Below, piece after piece: positions 31,770 to 45,970 of a stretch of 64,000 nt of DNA. Under the pieces are notes generated by a model, which saw only the letters and a list, made by a program, of their open reading frames with translations, did no database searches and was not told the DNA's origin. The translations under genes were made by a program, and so were the position numbers. Position 1 is the first letter of the stretch, and every line of letters starts with the position of its first letter. Source of the stretch: Isoetes taiwanensis. Taxonomy: Eukaryota > Streptophyta > Lycopodiopsida > Isoetales > Isoetaceae. The DNA lies in the NCBI GenBank assembly GCA_021234155.1, contig JAJEKV010000028.1:5420364-5484363 (forward strand), written 5' to 3'.

Positions 31770-34617
31770 GAAGCTCAAATCCTCTTTAATGCATCGATTC
31801 ACAACAAATCAAATGCAGATTAAAGCCATTGAAACTAGAAAAACTAAGAAAAGATACCTAATGTTAAAGGAGATTTGATTCTTGACATTGGATCGTAAGA
31901 TCGGAAGTGGGGGCAAAATCTATTATTTTTTGAATCTATAATAAGGATAAATGGCGAGTGAACTATCCCAGTTGCCGTTTGCTTACGAAAAGTGAACAAC
32001 TTAGTGGCGAGTTCTTTTTCATTATGGGTGGTGGCTAATTTCCATTTTTATGTCAAAGTGACCCTACTCAATATTAGGTGTGCCAAAATCATAGGACCAT
32101 TGAAATATAGCATTTTTTCTTGAAATTTTGCCCTTAAGGGGCAATACAGTTTAGACATCACGTCTCACGTGCATATACTTGCACCTGGCCGGTGAATGAC
32201 TTTCCATATGGGCATTAGCATTATGGGATTCAAAGATGAAGAGAAAACTTAGGTCATGTGTTAAAACTCAGGATGCTCTAATTAGTGCTAGCTGTACGTA
32301 TTGCCTCAAGTTTGGATGGATGGAGCACAAAAATGAAACAAAGACATTTTTCGACCCGATTAATTTTAGGACCACAATTAATTTTGAATCACGGCAATGC
32401 TAGTAGAGGGAAAGGAAGAGGATATGGCGAGAGAAAATCCTCATCGGTTGATTATCTGAGGAGGTAAGTGAAAGAAGAGATTGGTAATCACGAGAGGTAT
32501 GTAAGCCTGAAAGTTTTGTCGGTTTCATTAAGTAATAAATCTAATAATGGGATGTTAATTATGAATGGTAGATGAAAAAAGTGTGACCCATTTCGAAGCA
32601 TGTCTGAAGGAGTCGAGGAAAAGGTGGTGGTCAAAGTCAAACTTGGAAATGGAGATTTCGCGAGCGTGGAAGATGTTGGGAGTCTTAGAGCTGTTTGATT
32701 TATGCGGAAAATTTTGTTTTGTTAAAAAGGCGTATTGTGTGTGCCTAGTCTAGTGAGAAATTTAGTACAGATTGATCAATTAAGCGGTTATGGCTATAGA
32801 ATGGTTTTTAACAAGATACAATGTCTTGTGTTTGAGATAATGAAGTTAGATTTATTGTAGCTTAAGCGTGTTGGAAATTTATATGGATTGAATGTTGATA
32901 GTTTGAATTCAATAAATGTATTGGCTGCTCCCTCAATTAGCGATTGGCATTTGAGGCTTGGCCACACCCAAAGGAAGAATATTGGAGTCCGTAGCAAACA
33001 AGGGGTGATAATATCCATCGGCCAGCAGTTCAAAGGAATCAATTTGCATTGGTTGTATGCTTGGCAAGCATGCAGTACATACTTTAGAAAATCACGGAAA
33101 AGCGAAAGAGAGTCTTTGGAATTAATACATCGCAGGACCTTTGTGAATTAAGCTGAATCGATAAAAGATATCGATGTAAAGATGCTATTACGTTATAGGC
33201 GATTCGATGAGGAGAACAAAATGCTTTTGTCTTAGAACTAAAAGGCGAAGCATTTAACATTCAAAACTTATCTTTGTGGAGAATTTGAAGTTGAGGCTGG
33301 AATGAAAATCAAATGCATAAGGTCGGATAAATTGGGAATACTTATCTAGTAAGTTTAAGAACTATTGCGAAGAGATTAAAAGGACATGCTCGTCTTACAG
33401 GTCGATTTCCCTCTGACAAAGCCGTTATTCTTGAGAGGAAGGGCATAGAACAATACTAAATCTTTGTCGTGCTATGTTGAAAGTTCGCGAGGTTGCCTAG
33501 CTTTTTGTGGGAGGAAGGCTGTAAAAACCCATGATATATTTGCAAAATATAACTCATACGTAAGTATTAGAGGTGGTATTCTTGAAATGATGTGAAGTGC
33601 GGATGAAACCCGGTTTTGATGAAGCCACAAAAATATGGTTGTTTATGCTTTGTTCATGTCTGGGAGGGCGGCAAAGAAGGAAGTTAGGCGATAGATCTGA
33701 ATGTAACATCTTGTGGCTATGATGAACATTCTAAACCACATAGATTGTATGATCTAAGAGAGGAAGATAATTGTAAGTAGAGGCGTCATTTTGACGAGTC
33801 TCAATTCTATAAGGTTGCTACTATATACGAGCGATAAAGAACAAAAGGGAAGCGCGAGTAGTGTTTGTGAAGAAGAAAGGATCAAGAAATAGTGTCCAAT
33901 CATATGCATGATGCAATAATGGATTGTAATCGCAGCCCGATGATGAGTAATGCATGATTACATCACAGTTTGAAGCAAGTGATGAGAATGAAAGGGGTAG
34001 AATCTGAGGCCCGAACACATCGGCATGGATGTTAAATGAGAGAGAGGAAACAGTAACCACTTGCATGAAAAACCAGCAAGGGAAGAAAGAACACGAGGGC
34101 TCAAAATTCTCAGGGCGAGCTAGAGGTAAATTCTAATGCTTATGGAAGAAATCCAGGAAGAGAAGGCGAGAAGTAAAAGAAATTAATCAGGATTATGTAG
34201 AGGCGTGTAATGCTTGATCGAGCTTCAGGCAATGCTATGATGAAGCCATAAGTTCACGAAAATGCAGCAAAATGAAATTGGCAATGCAAGAGGAAATGGA
34301 AGTTTTAAAGAGAGCGAGGAAACCTATGATGTTGTCAATACTCGAGCAGAAACACAATAGGATGCAAATGGATTTACAAGGTAAAACATTCATCGAAGGT
34401 GATAATCAATTTAAGGCCCCAGGCTTGTGGCTTTTAAGGGTTTTACCGAGGAGAAAGGGATTGATTAGCAGTACTTTCTCCAATTGTCAAAGTGGCATCA
34501 GATTACTTCTTGCTTTAGCAAATGCTAGAGTGGGAGCACATCACATGGATCTTATTTTGCATTTTTAAATGCATTTGGAGGAAGACTGTTACATGCAACA
34601 GCACCCAGGATTTGAAC
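31770..34617 (+). mobile_element. Chimeric Copia unit 2: gag/protease traces, integrase, truncated RT (heavily indel-ridden)
   Basis: Contains a knuckle-like CTYCLKFGWMEHKNETKTF (near 32,295-32,350), protease-to-integrase text NLVQIDQLSGYGYRMVF and LNSINVLAAPSISDWHLRLG (32,760-32,960), then integrase and RT segments matching 28,920-30,490 with frequent one- to five-base insertions and losses. It ends at the same APGFEQ breakpoint. The damage pattern looks partly like sequencing error. Confidence 0.8.
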
Positions 34618-35730
34618 AAGTGGTAATTGAAAGATAACAAGGCAAATTTTCAAGCATATATTCCATACATAGTACCAATTCTTTTCTATCAATGACCCAC
34701 ACTATGGAAATACTTATTTGTACCATAAATATAAACCAAACTTTTCTATATGACAGTTGGAACGTTCCCTCCTTGTTGTTTTAGCATAAAATTGATCTTA
34801 CATCCTATTGTTTATAGTGGCCATTATAATTTAAATTCATATCTCATTTGACCTTATATTTTTCTTAGTTATGCTCCATAGGAACAAATGCGAGATTTGC
34901 CGCTAAGAAATTAATGTCGGCAAATGTAGGATAAATCTGAAATCTAGGATAATTTTATCAAGCGATACCTTTCAAGCCTAATTTAGTGAAGATTCATCCG
35001 CATTGACCAAAGGGAGATATTGATGCATTGATGCATTGATGGTGATGGTGATTTTGTGAAGATTTAATTTTTACTCAGGAAGAGGCTGGGTTATTTGAGT
35101 TATACGTAGTAAAACCATGCATTTTGCATGTCCTTAAAACAATTGGAAGTGACTGGTTTAATATCCCCTCTTTCCGACATCACGGAAACCATTGCATTAC
35201 ATGAAGTGCCTGGCCATCATTAAGGCGTTGATTCATGAGTCCTTTGTAGGTGAGAGCTCTAAATCTAATAGGGACAAAAGAGTTGAGAACAACTAATCGA
35301 GACATTTCAGGTACAGCTTTGTTGTAGGTTGTCAAATGAAGCCTTGAAGTTAGACAACGGTTTTAAATGCAATGAGCACTTAGCGGAAAGAAAATGTGCA
35401 CACAAAATCAAAGGTCGAGAGAAAAAAAAACCGACTAGCATTACAGGAAAACAATATTGCTACATATGCTTGCATTATGTTCAAAATCTTAACTCCTAGG
35501 CAACCCAAAAATATCTATTACACCTAGGCAACCCAAAATATCTATTCTGAGAGAAAATATTATAGAGGTAACATTTGTGGACAATAAACAATAATGTTTG
35601 TTTTAATATCCTCTTTTATCCATGCGATCCTACCATTTTATTTTTTAGGAAAACCCCATTGTATAGAATAGAACCCCATTCAATTTGTGAACAGAACATA
35701 AAAGAGAAAGAGAATGAGAGAAAGAAAGAA
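34618..35730. repeat. Module R, copy 3
   Basis: Same order as copies 1 and 2, with many small indels. The antisense PPR part is near 35,108-35,430. Confidence 0.8.
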
Positions 35731-38630
35731 GACGATCATGATGATGGTGATCATGATGGTGAAGCTTCAAAAAGATTCTAGCCTAGATCAAAAGCTCAAA
35801 TCCTCTTTGTACATCTGATTCTAGCAAATCAAATGCAATTAAGCATTCAAGAAAACTAGAAAAACTAGAAAGATACCTAATGTTAAGGGTGATTCTTGAC
35901 ATTTGGATGCAATAAGAAAGATCCGGAAGTGAGGCAAATCTATTTTTTGAATCTATAATAGGATAAATGGCGAAGTAATTCTCCAGTTGCCGTTTGCTGA
36001 AGGCGAACAACTTGAGTGGGGATTTCTTTAGAGTATAGGTGGTGGCTAATTTCCATTTTATGTCAAGGCTACTCAATATTAGGTGTGCCAAAATCCTTAG
36101 GACCATTGAAATATAGCATTTTTTTGCGAAATTTGCCCTTAAAAGAATTTAACCACAGTTTAACATCACGTCTACGTGCATATACTTGCACCTATTGGTG
36201 ACAAACTTTCCATATGGCGGGCATTAGCATTATAGGATTCAAAAGATAGAAGAGAAAACTTGGGTCATGTGTTAAAACTTCGAGGATGCTCTAGTGGTCT
36301 TCTTTGGCGTATTGCCTCAGTTTGGATGGATGGAGCACAAAATGGAAACAAGACATTTTCGACCAAATTAATTTTCAGACCACGGTAGTGCAGATGACAA
36401 TGCTAGTAGAGAGGGAAAGGAGAGGATATGGCGAGAAAATCCTCATCGGTTGATTATCTGAGGAAGTGCAAGTAGAAAGCGAAGAAATTGTGATGAAAAT
36501 CTTTTGAGAGGTATATAGCACAAAGTTTTGTCGGTTTCATTAAGTAATAAATCTAATAATGGGATGTTAATTATAGATGAGTGGAATTTGAAAAAAATTG
36601 TGACCATTTCGAAGCATATTGAAGAGTCGCGAGGAGGGAAAGGTGAGAGTGAATCCAAGTCAAACTTGGAAATGGAGATTCTGAGCGTGGAAGATGTTGG
36701 AGTCTCTTAAAATTTGTTTGATTTATGCGGAAAGAGTACATTTTGTTTTAAAAAGGCGTATTGTGTGTTACCTAGTCTAGTGAAATTTAATCTCGAGTTA
36801 GTCAGTGCTTGAGACCTTGGCTATAGAATGGTTTTAACAAGATACAATGTCGCGTGTTTGAGATAATGAAGTTAAATTTGTTAGCAAGCGTGTTGGAAAT
36901 TTATATGGATTGAATGTTGATAGTTTGAATTCAATAAATGTATTATTTGCTCCCTCAATTAGCGATTGGCATTTGAGGCTTGGCCACACCCAAAAGGAAG
37001 AATATTGAGTCCATGGCAAGCGAGGGCGATATCCATCGGCGAAAAGCAGTTCAAAGGAATCAATTTGCATTAGTTTGTATGCTTAGCAAACATCTGAAAT
37101 TTGCCTTTAGAAATCTGGAAAAAGCCGAAAGTCTTTGGAATTAATACATCACGGACCTTTGTGGTCAGCTGAATATTAAGGTATCGATTGGCGAATACTT
37201 TATTACGTTTCATAGGCGATTTCGGTAGGAGAACAAAATGCTTTTGTCTTAGGGCTAAAGGTGAAGCATTTGACGTCAAAGCTTATCTTTGTGGAGAGTG
37301 AAGTTGAGGCTGGAATGAAAATCAAATGCATAAGGTCGGGATAGAGGTGGGGAATACTTATCGGTAAGTTTAAGAGCTATTGCATGGCCGAGGGAATTAA
37401 AAAAAAAGGACAATATACGTCACGGTCATTCCCTCAATAAAATGAGTGTTCTTGAAGGAAAGACGAACAATACTAAATCATCGTGCTATGTTTGAAGTTT
37501 CTGCGAGGTTTGCCTAGCTTTTTGTGTGGGAGAAATTTTGTAAAAGCCATGATATATTTACAAAATATAACTCATACGTAAGTATTAAGAGGTGGTATTC
37601 TTGAAATGATGTGAATGCGGATGAAACCCGGTTTGATGCGGCTTAAAATATATGGTTGTTTATGCTTTGTTCATGTAGGAGGAGGCGGCAAAGAAGAGGA
37701 AGTTAGGCGATAGATCACGGATAACTTATCTTGTAGGCTATGATGAACATTCTAAACCCTATGGGTGTATGATCCCTAAGAGAAGAGGAAGATAGTGTAA
37801 GTAGAGGCGTCATTTTTAGCGAGTCACCATTCTATAAGGTTGCTACTATCTGAGCGATAAAAGAACAAAAGGGAAGCTACTTAGTAGTGTTTGTGAAGAA
37901 GAAAAGGATCAAGAAATAATTAAGCCAGAATCATATGCAGTGCAATAATGGATTAATGATCTTGGCGATGATAGTGTGCATGATTACATCTGGTGAAGCA
38001 AGTGATGAGAATGAAAGGGTAGAATCACGGGCCCGAACACATACGGCATGGATGTTAAGCCAATGGCCTTTGCATGAAAAACGACAGGAAGAAAGAACCA
38101 CGGGCTCAAATTCTCAGAGGCCAGGCTAGAGAGGAGTGCAAATTCTAATAATGCTTATGGAAGAAATCAGGGCCGAGAGTAAAAGGGTAATAGGATATGT
38201 AGAGGCATTAATAATGCTTGATCGAAGCTCAGGCATGCTATGATGAAGCCATACTTAAGTTAAATCTGACAAAATGGAAATTGGCAATGCAAAGCGGAAA
38301 TGGAGAGTTTAAAACGAGAAACCTATGATGTTGTCAATACTCAGGAAAGCGAAACATAATAGGATGCAAATGGATTTACAAAGGTAAAACATTCATCCAG
38401 AAGGTGATAATCAAAATTTAAGGCTAGGCTTGTGGCCGCGAGGGTTTACCCGAGGAGAAAAGGGATTGATTATAAAGATACTTTCTCTCCGATTGTCAAA
38501 GTAACAGCATCAGGTACTTCTTGCTTTTAGCAAATGCTGAAATTGGGGAGGCACATCACATGGATGTCGATAGCTTGCATTTTAAATGCAAAATTTGGAG
38601 GAAGATATTTACATGCAAAGCAGTTTGAAC
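35731..38630 (+). mobile_element. Chimeric Copia unit 3
   Basis: Repeats unit 2: gag-like start, protease-side segment near 36,780-36,960 (SISDWHLRLGHT), integrase 37,060-37,800 and RT 38,270-38,630. Spacing between the R starts that bracket it is 4,013 bp. Frames are broken throughout. Confidence 0.8.
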
Positions 38631-39690
38631 AAGTGGTAATTGAAGATATATGAGCAAATTTTCAAGCATATATTCTACATATCTCAAATTCTTTTTCTAT
38701 CAGTAGCCCTACTATGAAGCCTTATTTGTACCATAAATATAAATAAACTTTTTTCTATATGACTTAGTTAGATTGCATTCCCTCCACTATTTATTTACAA
38801 CATAAAATTGATCTTACATCTATTGTTTGTTATAGTGGCCATTATAATTTTAAATTCATATCCTCATTGACCTTATATTTTCTTAGTTATGCTCCATAGG
38901 AACAATACGAGGATTTGCAGCTAAGAAGTGTCAGCAAAATCTAGGATAAATCACAAATCTAGGATAATTTATCAAGCGATACCTTCCCATTTAATTCGCA
39001 TTAGAAAGATTCATCACTTGATGCTTAAAAGTCATTGATGCATTGATCATTGATGGTGATAGTGATGCTGACGAAGGTTATTTTACTCGGGCCGGGTTAT
39101 TTGAGTTATCGTAGTAAAACCACAATACGTTTGCATGTCATAAAACAATTGGACAAGCAGTTTAATATCCCCACCTCTTTCGGCATCGCGGAAACCATTG
39201 CATTATGAGGTACCTATTGCATCACATTAAGGCCCGTTGATTCATGATCCCTTTGTATTTGAGCTCTAAAATCTAATAGGGATAAAGGATCGAGACAACC
39301 CTGTCGAGACATTTCGGCGCCAACATGTTGTGGCCCAGGTTGTCAAATCGGCTTAGCGCCAAGTCGGAACCGCCGGTTTTAAATGCAAATGAGCGGAAAG
39401 AAAATATGCACACAAAATCAAAGGTCAAAGAGAAAAATTTGGCGGCTTGTAGGAAAAGAATATTGCTACATATGCTTGCCGGTATATTCTAAGAATCTTA
39501 ACTCCCTAGGCAACCCAAAAGTATCTATTACACAGGCAGCGAAATATCACAATACGGAGAAAATATTATCGGTAACATTTGTGGACAATAAACAAATGTT
39601 TGTTTTAATATCCTCTTTATCCACCGCGTTCTATTCCTTATAAAAACCCCATTCCAATTTGTCGTTCAAGAGAGAAGAAGAAGATAGAGA
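38631..39690. repeat. Module R, copy 4
   Basis: Fourth copy, with the antisense PPR part near 39,110-39,430 and the tandem pair near 39,500-39,550 partly decayed. Confidence 0.75.
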
Positions 39691-40165
39691 ACTGATGCGA
39701 TGATGGTGATCTTGCGTGGCGAAGAAGACTTTATTCTTACTCGGAAGAAGCGAGTTATTTGTGTTGTGGCAAAGAGCAAAGGAAGAAACAAGGTGAGTTT
39801 GGTGGTGATTTTGACTTCAATTTTGTGAGGAGACTTGGCGAAATGCACGAGGGGCCGAAATGTCTAGCGAGGAAGTCCGGCTTGTTATCACAAACACTCC
39901 AAGATTTCAATTCTTGGGGCAAGAAGAGAGATACTAGTCAACGAAAGAAAAAGCAGGTTATTTGTGTTGTGGCCAAAAGGCAAAAGGAAGAAAAACAAGG
40001 TGAGTTTTGGTGGTGATTTTGACTTCAATTTGGCAATGGTTGGGGTCGAGAAATGTCCGGCGGGAAGTCAATGGCTTTCGTTATCACAAACACTCCAAGA
40101 TTTCAATTCTTGGGAGCAAGAAGAGGCCCTAGTCAACTTGAAGAAAAGAAACAAGGGTATGGCTT
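39691..40165 (+). repeat. Duplicated leader segment (CCGKEQKEEKQGEF)
   Basis: The leader coding text seen once at 28,709-28,860 occurs here at least twice in tandem (near 39,750-39,920 and 39,950-40,120), each with the GEFGG and ITNTPRFQFLGARR parts. It may be the true 5' end of the Copia unit's coding region. Confidence 0.6.
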
Positions 40166-41830
40166 GTTGTTGTGGCATGTGAGTGTGATGAAGACTTGTC
40201 TGCAGACTTGCCAACGCTTTGTGAGCATAGAACTAGAGGAGACAACACGAAATGGTCATGGACATGTTTGACGTAGTCAACGTGGCGATCAACTGTAAAA
40301 GCAGTAGAGATGATGAGAGCCAACAGAACAAGTAGCAGCTACGGGGAAGGAATTCCAACGCCTTGTTGGCTGAAGGCAGTACCAGAAGACGAGCCTGAAC
40401 ATGGAAATGCAAGACCAACACAGGAAGGGGTGAATTGGATGAAGCGGGCACGGTTTGCTCCGTGGCAGCAAATGATAGAGGTGTTGTAGACCTGTCTTTA
40501 CATGGTCATGGAGTGGAACACTCCACTACACAGCATGGTTGACCTCCTCAATGCATCCTTTCAAGTTGCAGGTCAACAAGCTACATCCATGTTGCCTGAT
40601 AGCAATAATATGTATCAGAATGAACAGGCAGTTGAGTTGCAGGTCCAGCAAGTTACAAGGATGTTGCCTATTAGTATTGAAAAAAGCAATGGCAGCACCA
40701 AGGACGAAAAGCAAAGATCATGCCCCCAAGCATTAATAATTATCAGAATGAAGAAGCAAGGGCAGCTGCAGGGATGAAGTGGCAAAGATACGTTACGTAC
40801 TCACTGTGTCAAGTATTGACACTCGTTTGACCCCTGGTAGCAGGATCTAAACCAGCAAGATATAAATGTGGGAGGTGCAGAAGAGATGGACACTCGGCGG
40901 CAAACTGGGGGCAGCGATGATCTCGTCAGCCTCATAAATCCAGTGAGGCTGCCAGCAGCAGCTTGGCTTTTGTACATAGTATTCAATATTTGTATACAGT
41001 TATTGAAGTTGTATAGCTGCTACCCATCATTCACATGATGCAATTGTACAGCTGTCATTTGTAAAGACCCTTAAGATGTTTTTGAATTATTGAATTCATG
41101 TAATGGGTGCTTTATTCTCTTTAAAGTGTGCTTCTGGTGGTTTCTATGTTACTCAAATCTTTTGATGCTGGAGTAGAAAAAGCAAAATTAATGAATTGCA
41201 GGAGTTGGATGAAAATCCTGTTCATTTGGTTAAAGTAGCCAAAAAGCATAGAGATTATGCGCTCCTTGAGCATCATTATGCCTTAAGAAATGCACCATAA
41301 TGTGTGCTTTTGAGAAATCCAACTGAATCGTTTGAAGCTGGATGAAAGTGATGTGACAAAACATTTGTCATCTCAAAGGGACTAATTCACAAATGTGAAA
41401 AGACGGGACATTATGCACAAAAAGAATGTCCAGCCCTTCTCTAGCCAGTTTCAAAGCGTCCTCCACCAGAGGAATATGGCAATCTTGTTGAAGCTCCAGA
41501 ATGTGAAGACACACTTGTCCTGTTGATGATGGCTTTGGAGATAGTGATACTATTGAATATCTATATGCTGCTTACGACCCCATGTACGGAATATGTATAC
41601 CTAGTTGGTTCTTGGATTCAGGAGCAGCTTCTCATATGATATCATGGATCCTTTTTCTTCAATACACGCCCATGAAAGTTGCTCGAATTGTCAAAATGGG
41701 GGATCGTTCCCAACAAGCTAGTATAGGTCGGGGAGTTGTCACTCTCACTCTTTCTTTTGGAGCCCAGAAACTCATTCAAGTTGTTCTTCATGTCCCAGGC
41801 CTCCACGAAAGCACTTGTTACACTGCTTAA
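40166..41830 (+). mobile_element. Second Copia-type remnant: gag knuckles and protease
   Basis: Broken frames show two knuckle-like motifs, KCGRCRRDGHSAANW (40,866-40,910) and HKCEKTGHYAQKECP (41,390-41,435), and a retroviral-type aspartic protease start WFLDSGAASHM with the DSGA active site (41,605-41,640) followed by RIVKMGDRSQ. Integrase and RT are not found after 41,830. It differs in sequence from the unit 1-3 family. Confidence 0.7.
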
Positions 41831-42819
41831 GGTAATGCTCCACTACACTTACATATATGTTTGATTATATTTGTAACCATTTATGGTGTGAAAGTTTTGC
41901 AGGCATACTTCCAGTGGTGATGGCAAGAAACTAGGCAGTCGATTACCACAATTCCATGAGCTGTAAATACGTTTGCCAAGTTTATGATTATATTGCTGCA
42001 CAGAAAAGCTTGTAACAGTTTTTAGCAATGTCACTCTACATGGCAAAATATATCAGCATGTATCTCTGATCTATTCTCTATTATTTTCCAGATATGCAGA
42101 TGTCGCATTCTTGCGGGACGGTATGGTTGAAGAGTGCTGCCAAACAATCATAAAGTAAGCAATTTAACATAATGTGAATAGCGACACAGCGAGGCCTTGT
42201 TATACAAGCAAGGTTAATGAATGCTTGAAGCACATGTCAAAAGCATTTCTAAATCTGAGTAAAGGCTGGCTGATGTTGTTTTCTGGCATGCACTGCAGGA
42301 CACATGATATTTGCATTTCTGCCATGCAGGACACATTCAACTTTTGAAAACAAAAACAAAACCAACCAAAATCGACATTTTTGTTGGAATCTGTTTCGTT
42401 CTACAAGTTCTGCTAAGGTTGATGCATTCCTGAAATCAAACTTTGGTTTCCTTTTTGATGATGATGATAACTTTTTGTTTGCTATGAAATTCCTACTGTT
42501 CTGTCAAGTTTTTCACCTAATCGTGGTTCACCTGTATAAGGTTTCCTTCAGCCTGATCGTGTTTCTTTTTGTGGTTCATAAATGGTCAGACATTATTTTC
42601 CATGTATTTTAAAAGGCACAGTCCTGTGTCTTTAGAAACTCAGATTTACATTTTTTTATCTTTTGGATTTGATCAGCACTGAAATGGAAGCTGGAAGGCT
42701 CTGCGAAATGCTACAGCTACAGCCGATGCTACTGGTCTTGTAATGATCAAATCCAAAGAACCAAGTTTTACCTTGTTCAGAGTTCACTTGGGGCTTCTGT
42801 TTATCGCCCTTATTCGACC
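41831..42819. other. No gene recognised
   Basis: AT-rich. One exon-like piece, YADVAFLRDGMVEECCQTII, lies near 42,092-42,155 between a plausible acceptor and donor, but I cannot assign it. Confidence 0.35.
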
Positions 42820-45800
42820 ATCGGCCTATTTGAATGTTTAACCATCGGCCTTATTCGACCTGTTTAATTTTCGACTTGTTAAACCTTACCATACCTGCCT
42901 TATTCGACTTATGGGTATTCCTTGCCTTATTCGACCATGCCTTACTATATTCGACCATACCTTAATGGGTGAACTTGTATACTATTACTGCCGAGAAAAA
43001 TAACAAGTTAATAGAGCTATGGCCTGCAGGCGAGGCCACGGTAATAGGTAATCTGCCCTACACTCATTGCGGATCCTGCGTCCACATCGGGGCCCGCCAT
43101 CGCTTCTTCATCTGCGCCGTGTCAATGGCCAGGGCAATTTCTACCTGCTTCTATCTTGAGCAAAATCCATCCACCGAGGGATCTTTCGAAAAAGAGCAGT
43201 CGCGGCTCTAAAATTAGCAACAAGCACCGCCAAATTTGGTATTTATACGATCCATAGGCTAATCTGACTGAAATTTTATGTCCAACCCTTTAAATACCCT
43301 CCCGCAATACACAAAAGATTTATCCTGGGGTATGGTCAAACCTTTTTACATTTTTTCTTGATTTGTTTTACTCTTTTCTTCTATAGTTTTCCTAGGGTAT
43401 GGTTTGATGTTAAGCGGTTAAAGAAAAATATAAAAAGGTGTTGGCACAAAGGGTTGCCACGATGTGCTTTTCATCAGCCCGGGGAAGAAATTGATACGTA
43501 AGCATTTTTCAAGAATGAGAATCTTCTTCATCCCAGACATATGGCCCTCGCACTTTCGTGTAAGTTCATTTGATATGCAAATTATTGCTCTATAAGTCCA
43601 AGTCTTTGACCAACAAGGGTAAATAATGCATATAGCCATACAATGTGATCATAAGAAGATTGACCTTTCTATGAAGGGTGGTCAGATGTATTCATTTCTC
43701 AATAACTAGATAAGGATGCATGATATTACATCTTCATGAACATTCAGGCCCTTATCCCTTATCCCTTCTTCATCTGCTTTCGTGTCGATAGTAGGGCAAT
43801 TTCTACTTCTATCTGACCATGCATTTATTTGAATGTTTAACCATAGGCCTTATTGAACTTTGTTTAATTTTTCGACTTGGTAAACCTTACCATACCTTAC
43901 CTTATTAGGCTTATGGTATTTCGACCATACCTTACCTTATTCGACCATGCCTTACTATATTCGACCATACCTTAATGGGTGAACTTGTATCTTATTGCAC
44001 AGAAAAAATAACAAGTTAATGCATTATGGCTGCTGAATACGATGTAGGTAATCGCCCTACCTCATTCGCAGGATCCACCGCGTCCATCCAGGCCATATCC
44101 TTCTTCATCCTACCGTGTCCAATGGCCAGAGACGAATTTCTACTTCTATCTTGAGCAAATCCATCCTCGAGAGTCATTTCGAGAGCCGGGAATTAAAGCG
44201 ACTCTAAATTAGCGACAAGCACCTCAAATTTGGTATTTATCACGATCCACCAAAATACAATCTGACCTAGAAATTTTATGTCAACCAACTTGCTAAATAC
44301 CCTCCCACAATACACAAAAAGATTGTGCAAACCTTATCTGGGGTATGGTCAAAACCTTTTACATTTTTTCTTGATTTGTTTTTTACTCTTTTCTTCTATG
44401 ATTTTCCTAGGGTATGGTTTAGTGTTAGCAGTTAAGAGAAAATATAAAAGGTGTTGACGCCTGAGGGTTTGCCGATGTGCTTTCATCAAAGCGGGGAAGA
44501 AAATTGATACGTAAGCATTTTTCAAGAATGAGAATCTTCATCCCCAAAGAGACATATGGCCCTGCTTTCGTGTAAGTTAAGTTTGATATGCAAATTGTGC
44601 TCTATAAGTCCAAGTCTTTGACCAACAAAGAGGAGTTACAAATAATGCATGTATACGTGATCCTTAAGAAGATTGACCTTCTATAGAAGGGGTGATTAAG
44701 ATGTATTCATTTCTCAACCAGCTAGATAAAGGATGCATGATATTATCTTCATGAACATTCAGGCCCTTATCCCTTATCCCTTCTTCATCACAGCACCAAT
44801 TAATGATAGCGGGCAATTTTCCTTCTATCTGGGTTCACCGACATTTTACCGCGGGATGTATTTCGAAAAAGAGGCGAGGGAATTAAAGCGACTCTAAAAT
44901 TAGCAACAAGCACCTCAAATTTATTATTTATCACGATCCACAAATACAATCTGACCTAGAAATTTTATGTCCAACCAACGCTAAATACCCTCCCACAATA
45001 CGAAAGATTGTGCAAACCTTATCTGAGGGTATGGTCAAAACCTTTTTACATTTTCTTGATTTGTTTTTACTCTTTTCTTCTATGATTTTCCTAGGGTATG
45101 GTTTCGATGTTCTTTGGAGTTAAAGAGAAAATATAAAAAGGTGTTGGCGGCACAAAGGGTTTGATGTGCTTTCATCAAGCGGGAAGAAAATTGATACGTA
45201 AGCATTTTTCAAGAATGAGAATCTTCATCCCCAAAGACATATGGCCATCGCTTTCATTGTAAGTTCATTTGATATGCAAATTGTGCTCTATAAGTCCAAG
45301 TCTTTGACCAACGAAGTACAAATAATGCATACGCCAAGCGTACATGATCATAAGAAGATTGACCTTTCTATAGAAGGGTGATTCCGATGTATTCATTTCT
45401 CAACCAACTAGATAAGGATGCATGATATTATCTTCATGAACATTCAGGCCCTTGGCATATCCTTCTTCATCCTGCTTTCGTGTCAATGGCAGAGCAATTT
45501 CTACCACCCTATCTGAGGTTCCTCATTGATTTACACGGGGATCTTTCGAAGAAGCGAGGGGAATTAAAGCGGCTCCTAAAATTAGCAACAAGCACCTCAA
45601 AATTTGGTATTTATCACGATCTGAATATGTCTGACCCTAGAAATTTTATGTCCAACCCCTTTAAATACCCTCCCACAATACACAAAGATTGTGCAAACCT
45701 TATACAGGGTATGAATTAGGAAACCTTTTACATTTTTCTTGATTTGTTTTTACTCTTTTCTTCTATGATTTTCCTCACGGTATGGTTTTCGATGTTACCC

Positions 45801-45970
45801 ATGATTTAAGAAATGCCAAAAGGTGTTGGCCTTCAAAGGGTTGCCGATGTGCTTTCATCAAAGCGGGGAAGAAAAATTATACGTAAGCATTTTTTCAAGA
45901 ATGAGAATCTTCGTAAAGACATATGGCCCTCACTTTAGGTGTAAGTTCATTTGATATGCAAATTGTGCTC
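42820..45970. repeat. Tandem array with 0.69-1.01-kb period, four copies
   Basis: The anchor TACGTAAGCATTTTTCAAGA occurs at 43,495, 44,508, 45,195 and 45,880 (last copy slightly altered), giving spacings of 1,013, 687 and 685. The first two units include an extra 300-bp part built of short (CCTTATTCGACCATA)-like repeats (42,820-42,970 and 43,860-43,975). No coding capacity is recognised. Confidence 0.85.

Noticed and set aside
45480-45719. 79-residue frame beginning MSMAEQFLPPYL
   Set aside because: Lies inside the tandem array; the equivalent frame is not open in the other units.
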